DNA of 10,080 nucleotides, taken from the NCBI GenBank assembly GCA_017958705.1, contig JAGDCE010000016.1, forward strand, positions 1-10,080, written 5' to 3'. The stretch is from Clostridia bacterium. GTDB taxonomy: Bacteria > Bacillota > Clostridia > Oscillospirales > CAG-272. Below the pieces are notes generated by a model. It was given only the letters and a program-made list of their open reading frames with translations, was not told where the DNA came from and searched no databases. Numbering within the stretch: position 1 is the first letter of the stretch; the number at the start of each line of letters is the position of its first letter. The position numbers and the translations under genes are program-made. Below, in pieces: positions 5,616 to 10,080 of this stretch.

Positions 5616-6392
5616 TTAATACGCCGGTATCTCGTCCTTGAAAAGCTCGTAAAACTCGGTGTTGCTGACGCAGATCACGTCCTCAGCCCCGCTCATGCGC
5701 TTGATCAGCCGCTCGAGTCTGCCGTACGTGTCGAAGGCGTCGAGCTCGTAGGCGTGGTTCCATACGTAGAAGACGGCGTCGCGGTCCGGCTTCAGCTTCA
5801 GAAATTGCTCCGCCAGCTCGTCCGTGCAGCTCTCGCTCAGCGAACACGACGGATACCAGAGCATGAACTGCTCCGGAAGGCTGAAATCGTGCGTCGCGCG
5901 CGCGGCGCATCTCGAATAGCGGATGTCCGTCAGTTCTATTATCTTTTTTATTGTCGTCTCGGAGGCGTTGAGCTCGCTTCCCGGCCACGACATCCCGACC
6001 GGCGCGTATCCGAATATGCGCTTGATGTTGTCCGCGTCGCCGCCGACCTCCTCCCTCAGCTTCTCCGGCTGATCGTCGTACCAGACGAGGCAGGGATGAT
6101 GGAGCGTATGCACCTGCACGTCGAATCCGTCGTAGATGCCGGTCCTGATCTCGTCCTCGGTAAATCTTATATGCGTGACGTCGTCCCGCCCGAACTGCGA
6201 CGGTCCGACGTCGGGCCAGTTGGCGCCGAAAAGGCCGGTGTTGATGAAGAACGTGACGCCGTAAAAGTTGTGATCTCTGCAGATCTGCGTGACGCGTCTG
6301 TCCTGAGTCACGCCGTCGTCAAAGCTCATAGTGAAGTATTTACGCGGTTTACCGTCGCGGACCGTGCCGGATGTGATCCTGTTGTCTTTCAT
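5616..6392 (-). CDS. Polysaccharide deacetylase-like protein (NodB fold, CE4)
   Basis: A 258-residue protein of the carbohydrate esterase 4 superfamily, whose members remove acetyl groups from N-acetyl sugars with a Zn-bound water. Motif 1 is SFDDG (23-27; D25 as base, D26 as metal ligand), and motif 2 is HTLHH (95-99, metal ligands H95 and H99). The position of motif 3 (usually RxxPY) reads GMSWPGSE, lacking the usual Arg, and the C-terminal His motif is in VWNHAYELD. There is no signal peptide or membrane segment, so it is probably cytoplasmic and acts on small or intracellular sugars, unlike peptidoglycan deacetylases. The start has AAAGGAT (6401-6407) upstream. It is monocistronic. The changed motif 3 leaves catalytic competence and substrate uncertain. 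Confidence 0.88.
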   Translation of the reverse strand: MKDNRITSGTVRDGKPRKYFTMSFDDGVTQDRRVTQICRDHNFYGVTFFINTGLFGANWPDVGPSQFGRDDVTHIRFTEDEIRTGIYDGFDVQVHTLHHPCLVWYDDQPEKLREEVGGDADNIKRIFGYAPVGMSWPGSELNASETTIKKIIELTDIRYSRCAARATHDFSLPEQFMLWYPSCSLSESCTDELAEQFLKLKPDRDAVFYVWNHAYELDAFDTYGRLERLIKRMSGAEDVICVSNTEFYELFKDEIPAY

Positions 6393-6424
6393 TGTGTTTC
6401 ATCCTTTCCGCCAGTGTTTAGCTC

Positions 6425-6453
6425 ATTATATACCCGCGGACGCGAAAAGTCAA
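6425..6453 (-). promoter_or_regulatory. Promoter of the deacetylase-like gene
   Basis: Minus-strand TTGACT (6448-6453), a 17-bp spacer and perfect TATAAT (6425-6430), 32 nt before the ATG. Confidence 0.85.
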
Positions 6454-6528
6454 GTGTGAAACTCATTTTTCGACCGCCTTTAAAGTTCATAAAAAGTTGG
6501 CAGGGAAAGGATATAATTATTGATGAAT

Positions 6529-6549
6529 TTCCGTTATAATATATCGGAA
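6529..6549 (+). promoter_or_regulatory. 21-bp palindrome over a -10-like box upstream of sufC (candidate operator)
   Basis: TTCCG-T-TATA-A-TATA-T-CGGAA is symmetric except for one central-flank mismatch, and it contains TATAAT (6535-6540). A second TATAAT lies 23 bp upstream (6512-6517). Neither has a convincing -35 at the usual distance, as is common where an activator or repressor controls the promoter. It lies 26 nt before the sufC start. Rrf2-family or other Fe-S-sensing regulators often control suf-type operons, but the bound protein is not known here. Confidence 0.5.
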
Positions 6550-6574
6550 TATAAACTCATCAGCGAGGTGCGTA

Positions 6575-7300
6575 ATGCTTGAAATGAAAAACGTGTCCTT
6601 CACCGTCAACGTCGACGGGACGGACAAGCATATAATAAAAAACGTCGATCTGTCGATACCCGACGGCAGGCTCGTCGTGATCACCGGGCCGAACGGCGGC
6701 GGCAAGTCGACCGTCGCGCGGCTGATCACCGGCATAGAGCGCGTCACGGAAGGCAGGATCGTTTATAACGGTACGGACATAACGGATATGACGGTCAGCG
6801 AGAGGGCGAACCTCGGTATCGCCTTCGCGTTCCAGCAGCCCGTGAGATTCAAAGGCATCAACGTGCTCGACCTCATCCGCATCGCCTCAGGCAGACGTCT
6901 CAACGTCGCGGACTCCTGCGAGTATCTTTCCGCCGTGGGTCTGTGCGCGCGCGATTATATCGACCGCGAGGTCAATTCCAGCCTTTCCGGCGGCGAGCTG
7001 AAGCGCATCGAGATCGCCACCGTGCTTGCGCGAGGCGCGGCGCTTTCGATCTTTGACGAGCCGGAGGCCGGTATAGACCTCTGGAGCTTCAAGAACCTTA
7101 TCGACGTGTTCGAGCGCATGCGCCGGACCGCCGAGGACAGGTCGATCGTGATCATATCGCACCAGGAGCGCATACTCAGCATCGCAGACGAGATAATCGT
7201 TTTAAAGGACGGACGGATCGAACGCCGCGGCAGCCGCGACGAGGTGTTCACGGAACTGCTGAGATCTCCCGACATCACGCAGCCGTGCGCAAGACAGTAA
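6575..7300 (+). CDS. sufC: SufC-type ABC ATPase for Fe-S cluster assembly (SmsC-like)
   Basis: A 241-residue ATPase that powers Fe-S scaffold remodelling together with its SufB-like partner. Walker A is GPNGGGKST (38-46), the Q-loop follows in AFQQP, the ABC signature is SLSGGE (136-141), Walker B is LSIFDEPEAGID (157-168) and the switch His is H196. Most SufC read DEIDSGLD in Walker B; the DEPEAGID version here, and the lack of sufS, sufU or sufD beside it, match the minimal two-gene SMS systems of strict anaerobes. The start has GAGGTG (6565-6570). The next gene follows after 15 nt, so the two form an operon. An ordinary ABC transporter is ruled out by the SufBD partner and the absence of a permease. 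Confidence 0.93.
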   Translation: MLEMKNVSFTVNVDGTDKHIIKNVDLSIPDGRLVVITGPNGGGKSTVARLITGIERVTEGRIVYNGTDITDMTVSERANLGIAFAFQQPVRFKGINVLDLIRIASGRRLNVADSCEYLSAVGLCARDYIDREVNSSLSGGELKRIEIATVLARGAALSIFDEPEAGIDLWSFKNLIDVFERMRRTAEDRSIVIISHQERILSIADEIIVLKDGRIERRGSRDEVFTELLRSPDITQPCARQ

Positions 7301-7315
7301 CGGAGGTGACCGCAG

Positions 7316-8239
7316 ATGAAGCTTGACGAAATACAGAAAAGACTGCTGCTCGAGGTCGCGGATCTCCATTCCGTGCCCGAAGGCGCGTACAATATCAGAT
7401 CCAACAGCGAGGCGGCGGGCAGAAGATCCACCGCGAACATTGAGATAACGTCGAAGACAGACGTCTCCGGCATCGACGTGCGGATAAAGCCCGGCACGAA
7501 GAACGAGAGCGTCCACATCCCGGTCGTGCTGACCCGGACGGGGCTGAAAGAGGTCGTTTACAACGATTTCTATATCGGCGAGAATTGCGACGTCGTGATC
7601 GTCGCCGGCTGCGGTATCGACAACTGCGGCAATCAGGACGCGGAGCACGACGGCATCCACCGCTTTTTCGTCGGTAAAAACGCCCGCGTGAAATACGTCG
7701 AAAAACACTACGGTTCCGGCAGCGGTACCGGCAAACGCATACTCAATCCCGGTACCGAGGTATACCAGGAGGAGGGAAGCACCGTCGAGATGGAGATGGT
7801 GCAGATAAAAGGCGTCGACGACACCGTGAGGACGACGACGGCGAAGCTCGCCGCCGGCGCGAAGCTCATCGTGCGCGAAAGACTCATGACGCACGGCAGT
7901 CAGCGCGCGGTAAGCACTTACGCCGTTGAACTTGACGGAAAAGACTCGTCCGCTGACGTGGTGTCGCGCTCCGTCGCGCGCGAGGATTCGTATCAGAAAT
8001 TCGACGCCAAGATAATCGGCAACGCGCCGTGCCACGGACACACCGAATGCGACTCGATAATCATGGAAAACGGCAGGATCCTCGCCGTCCCGGGTCTCGA
8101 GGCGAACGACATAGACGCCACGCTCGTTCACGAGGCCGCGATCGGCAAGATCGCCGGAGACCAGATCATCAAGCTGATGACGCTCGGTCTGACCGAGGCG
8201 GAAGCGGAAGAGCAGATCATAAACGGATTTCTGAGATAA
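7316..8239 (+). CDS. sufB: Short SufB/SufD-family Fe-S scaffold protein (SmsB-like)
   Basis: A 307-residue SufBD-family scaffold on which Fe-S clusters are built with SufC. The middle is a beta-helix-like stretch rich in short strands. The C-terminal end matches SufB closely: ECDSIIM (244-250) places C245 at the catalytic Cys of E. coli SufB (C405), and VHEAAIGKI (271-279) gives H272/E273 at the equivalent of H433/E434. The helical end DQIIKLMTLGLTEAEAEEQI (282-301) matches the dimer and SufC-binding region. It is much shorter than SufB (about 470-495) because the N-terminal part is missing, as in SMS systems where one protein forms the scaffold homodimer. Extra Cys residues are C91, C99, C104 and C239. 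GGAGGTG (7302-7308) precedes the ATG. The symbol marks the closest classical relative. Confidence 0.92.
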   Translation: MKLDEIQKRLLLEVADLHSVPEGAYNIRSNSEAAGRRSTANIEITSKTDVSGIDVRIKPGTKNESVHIPVVLTRTGLKEVVYNDFYIGENCDVVIVAGCGIDNCGNQDAEHDGIHRFFVGKNARVKYVEKHYGSGSGTGKRILNPGTEVYQEEGSTVEMEMVQIKGVDDTVRTTTAKLAAGAKLIVRERLMTHGSQRAVSTYAVELDGKDSSADVVSRSVAREDSYQKFDAKIIGNAPCHGHTECDSIIMENGRILAVPGLEANDIDATLVHEAAIGKIAGDQIIKLMTLGLTEAEAEEQIINGFLR

Positions 8240-8241
8240 AA

Positions 8242-8277
8242 AAACGCCGGCTGGTTCAACAGCCGGCGCCGCTTTTT
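8242..8277. terminator. Terminator shared by the suf operon and the convergent small gene
   Basis: CGCCGGCTG (8245-8253) and CAGCCGGCG (8260-8268) form a 9-bp GC-rich stem with a 6-nt loop. On the minus strand the stem is followed at once by a T run, an ideal terminator for the gene ending at 8277. On plus, TTTTT (8273-8277) begins 4 nt after the stem, so termination of sufC-sufB may be somewhat weaker. Confidence 0.85.
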
Positions 8278-8495
8278 CAGCCGCCGCAGTCGCCGCGTGC
8301 GGCTTTTGCTTTTTCTTTCAGCTTCGCCGCCTTGCGCTCCATGCAGACGATCAGCGCCGTGTTCGACATGATAAGCGCGATCAAAAGCAGCAGGCACATT
8401 CCGCTGACGTCGTATGTTTTACCGCAGCAGCGGACCGAGGCGACGTCGGAGCTGAGAAATCTCATCACGTCGTTTTTCATTTTTTCTGTCTTCAT
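8277..8495 (-). CDS. Small Cys-containing single-pass membrane protein of unknown function
   Basis: A 72-residue protein with one predicted membrane segment (about 31-51, GMCLLLLIALIMSNTALIVC), a polar N-terminus and a strongly basic C-terminal stretch, RKAAKLKEKAKAAR (54-67), that probably stays in the cytoplasm. Cysteines are at 23, 24, 34, 51 and 70; C23-C24 lie just before the membrane segment. A GGAGG (8500-8504) 4 nt before the ATG and a perfect terminator right after the stop show that this is a real gene. It is convergent with sufC-sufB and divergent from cysE-cysS. I recognise no family. Cysteines beside Fe-S and cysteine genes invite a link to sulfur or redox biology, but that rests only on position. 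Confidence 0.75.
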   Translation of the reverse strand: MKTEKMKNDVMRFLSSDVASVRCCGKTYDVSGMCLLLLIALIMSNTALIVCMERKAAKLKEKAKAARGDCGG

Positions 8496-8523
8496 TTTGC
8501 CTCCGATAACGTCTTTTCTACGT

Positions 8524-8550
8524 ATTATCTCCGCCGCGGATCATTGTAAA
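8524..8550 (-). promoter_or_regulatory. Weak candidate promoter of the small membrane protein
   Basis: Minus-strand TTTACA (8545-8550) and GATAAT (8524-8529) are 15 bp apart, shorter than optimal, about 29 nt before the ATG. The -35 overlaps one copy of an 11-bp direct repeat (8548-8558). Confidence 0.35.
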
Positions 8551-8611
8551 CGTGTTATTTTATGGTTTTTTGAAGAAAAATTTCAAAATACCCATTTACA
8601 AAACGTGTTAT
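8548..8611. repeat. 11-bp direct repeat in the divergent cysE promoter region
   Basis: AAACGTGTTAT occurs at 8548-8558 and again at 8601-8611, 53 bp apart. The left copy overlaps the likely -35 of the minus-strand small gene and the right copy fills the first part of the cysE promoter spacer. Between them is an A/T-rich inverted repeat, TTTTGAA (8568-8574) and TTCAAAA (8582-8588). The layout suggests a shared regulator site, but no known consensus was matched. Confidence 0.45.
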
Positions 8612-8623
8612 ACGATATATAAT
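8595..8623 (+). promoter_or_regulatory. Promoter of cysE-cysS
   Basis: TTTACA (8595-8600), a 17-bp spacer and perfect TATAAT (8618-8623). The leader is only about 25 nt, too short for a T-box riboswitch. Confidence 0.85.
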
Positions 8624-8655
8624 AAACAGAGAATAATATCAAGGAGCCGGGTATT

Positions 8656-9438
8656 TTGGAAAACAAACTTGAAAAGCTCAACCGCAAAATGCACGAAACG
8701 GTCCGCAATGCGGAAGCGGCGGCAGAGATAATCGATAAGATAGCCGACGGCATCCTTGACGCAGAGGGCGACGTAAAATCCATAATGGAGCGCGACCCCG
8801 CCGCGTCGAGCGCCGCCGAGGTGCTTTTGCTGTACTCCGGACTTCACGCAGTCGCCGCGTACCGTGTGGCGCACAAGCTCGATCAGAAGGGTTATAAATT
8901 TGTTGCTCGCGCGATCAGCCAGACGGCGAAATTCTTCACCGATATAGAGATCCACCCGTCGGCGAAGATCGGTAAGCGTCTTTTCATCGACCACGGCGCG
9001 GGCGTCGTGATCGGCGAGACCGCGGAGATCGGCGACGACTGTACGATATATCAGGGCGCTACGCTCGGCGGCACCGGAAAGCACGTCGGCAAGCGTCATC
9101 CCACGCTCGGCAACAACGTCATGGTGGGCGCCGGCGCAAAAGTGCTCGGTCCGTTCAAGGTCGGCGACAATACGAAAATAGCCGCCGGAGCGGTGGTGCT
9201 GAACGAAATACCCGAAAACAGCACCGCGGTCGGCATGCCGGCGCGCGTCGTCAGACGGAAAGGGGAAAAGCCCGAAGCGGAAGGCTGCGGCGGAGATCTC
9301 GACCAGATCCACATCCCCGACCCCGTGACACAGGAGCTCTGTCGGCTCAGATGCCGCATTGAAGAGCTCGAAAAAAGACTTGACGAAAAGGAAAAAACGG
9401 AGGATCGAAATGATACTGTACAACAGTCTGACACATAA
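8656..9438 (+). CDS. cysE: Serine O-acetyltransferase
   Basis: A 260-residue enzyme that makes O-acetylserine from serine and acetyl-CoA, the first step of cysteine synthesis. An alpha-helical N-terminal part (about 1-90) with LLLYSGLHAVAAYRVAHKL precedes the left-handed beta-helix of hexapeptide repeats (about 97-195). H113 in IDHGAGVVIGET matches the catalytic H158 of E. coli CysE, and E98 in IEIHP stands where E. coli has D143. QGATLGGTGK (133-142) is also typical. Residues 227-250 (CRLRCRIEELEKRLDEKEK) look like a short coiled coil, an extension seen in clostridial forms. The start is TTG (8656-8658), with AAGGAG (8641-8646) 9 nt upstream. The 3' end overlaps cysS by 29 nt. Confidence 0.97.
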   Translation: MENKLEKLNRKMHETVRNAEAAAEIIDKIADGILDAEGDVKSIMERDPAASSAAEVLLLYSGLHAVAAYRVAHKLDQKGYKFVARAISQTAKFFTDIEIHPSAKIGKRLFIDHGAGVVIGETAEIGDDCTIYQGATLGGTGKHVGKRHPTLGNNVMVGAGAKVLGPFKVGDNTKIAAGAVVLNEIPENSTAVGMPARVVRRKGEKPEAEGCGGDLDQIHIPDPVTQELCRLRCRIEELEKRLDEKEKTEDRNDTVQQSDT

Positions 9439-10080
9439 AAGAGAAGAATTCTACACCAACGAGCCCGGAAAGGTGAAGGTATACACCTGCGGCCCGACGG
9501 TCTATCACTTCGCGCACATAGGCAACCTGCGCAGTTATATTATGGAGGATATACTTGTCAGATATCTTTCATACGCCGGATACGACGTGCTGCGCGTCAT
9601 GAACATAACGGACGTCGGTCATCTGTCCTCGGACGCCGACACCGGTGAAGACAAGATGCTGAAAGGCGCGAAGCGCGAGCACAAGACCGTTATGGAGATA
9701 GCGGATTTTTATACGAAAGCGTTTTTTGAAGACGCGGACAAGCTCAACATAAAACGCCCCGACGTGATACAGCCGGCGACAGGCTGCATCGCCGAATTCA
9801 TAGACATGATAGACGCCCTGCTCGAAAAGGGTTACGCTTACCGGGCGGGCGGCAACGTGTATTTCGATACGTCGAAGCTCGATAAATACTACGTGTTCGG
9901 CGAACACGACGCGGAAGATCTCGAGGTCGGCGTGCGCGAGGGCGTCGAAGCGGACGAGAACAAACGCAATAAGGCCGATTTCGTCCTGTGGTTCACCAAA
10001 TCCAAATTCGAGGATCAGGAGCTGAAATGGGAAAGCCCGTGGGGCTACGGCTACCCCGGCTGGCATATAGAATGCTCCGC
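9410..10080 (+). CDS. cysS: Cysteinyl-tRNA synthetase, N-terminal part (cut by window edge)
   Basis: The first 223 residues of a class I aminoacyl-tRNA synthetase (full length usually about 460) that charges tRNA-Cys. CGPTVYHFAHIGNLRS (27-42) holds the zinc ligand C27 and the HIGH-type motif HIGN (36-39). NITDVGH (65-71) and the end WHIECS, with the zinc ligand C222, are also diagnostic. The ATG (9410-9412) lies inside the 3' end of cysE, with GGAGG (9399-9403) 6 nt upstream, so translation is coupled. The frame stays open to the window end; KMSKS and the anticodon-binding domain are outside. Confidence 0.97.
   Translation, partial: MILYNSLTHKREEFYTNEPGKVKVYTCGPTVYHFAHIGNLRSYIMEDILVRYLSYAGYDVLRVMNITDVGHLSSDADTGEDKMLKGAKREHKTVMEIADFYTKAFFEDADKLNIKRPDVIQPATGCIAEFIDMIDALLEKGYAYRAGGNVYFDTSKLDKYYVFGEHDAEDLEVGVREGVEADENKRNKADFVLWFTKSKFEDQELKWESPWGYGYPGWHIECS

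Noticed and set aside
8624..8655. Possible T-box or other riboswitch before cysE-cysS
   Set aside because: Only about 25 nt separate the predicted transcription start from the Shine-Dalgarno site, so there is no room for a T-box.
8608..9423. Long minus-strand open frame opposite cysE
   Set aside because: Antisense to a well-supported serine acetyltransferase; no ribosome binding site or family features of its own.

Overview
The window looks like chromosome from an anaerobic, spore-forming member of the Clostridia, probably an uncultured gut-type lineage. The evidence is a clear Spo0A, an L10-leader-controlled rplJ-rplL pair, a cysE-cysS pair of the kind usual in Firmicutes, strong Gram-positive Shine-Dalgarno sites, two TTG starts, sigma-A promoters with 17-bp spacers, and a minimal SufC plus short SufB-like Fe-S assembly pair typical of anaerobes. 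Coding DNA is GC-rich and the intergenic promoters are AT-rich. No phage, insertion sequence, CRISPR array, tRNA or rRNA was seen. The window is mostly housekeeping genes; the less explained parts are short regulatory-looking elements and two small genes.

Left part, minus strand (1-3687): a promoter at 3659-3687 drives a cytoplasmic glycoside hydrolase family 2 enzyme, which overlaps by 8 nt a membrane-anchored or secreted ComEC-type metallo-beta-lactamase-fold protein. Next comes spo0A with its own promoter. Downstream of spo0A are a 24-codon micro-ORF, whose ribosome binding site and start lie in the loop of a 13-bp hairpin, and the first 12 codons of an unknown gene that leaves the window.

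Middle (3688-5612), plus strand: a GNAT acetyltransferase with its own promoter and terminator, then a consensus promoter, an L10-type leader ending in an attenuator-like terminator, and rplJ-rplL. The usual neighbours rplK-rplA and rpoB are absent, so the L10/L12 pair is a self-contained unit. It converges, through a shared bidirectional terminator, on a polysaccharide deacetylase-like gene on the minus strand (5616-6392).

Right part (6454-10080): sufC and a short sufB-like gene form a two-gene operon (SMS-type Fe-S assembly) behind a 21-bp palindrome that covers a -10-like box. A convergent small membrane protein gene (8277-8495, minus) shares its terminator. It is divergent from cysE-cysS, whose translation is coupled by a 29-nt overlap. 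CysE starts cysteine synthesis from serine, CysS charges tRNA with cysteine, and cysteine is the usual sulfur source for Fe-S assembly, so this right-hand block has a sulfur/cysteine theme, although the genes lie in separate transcription units.
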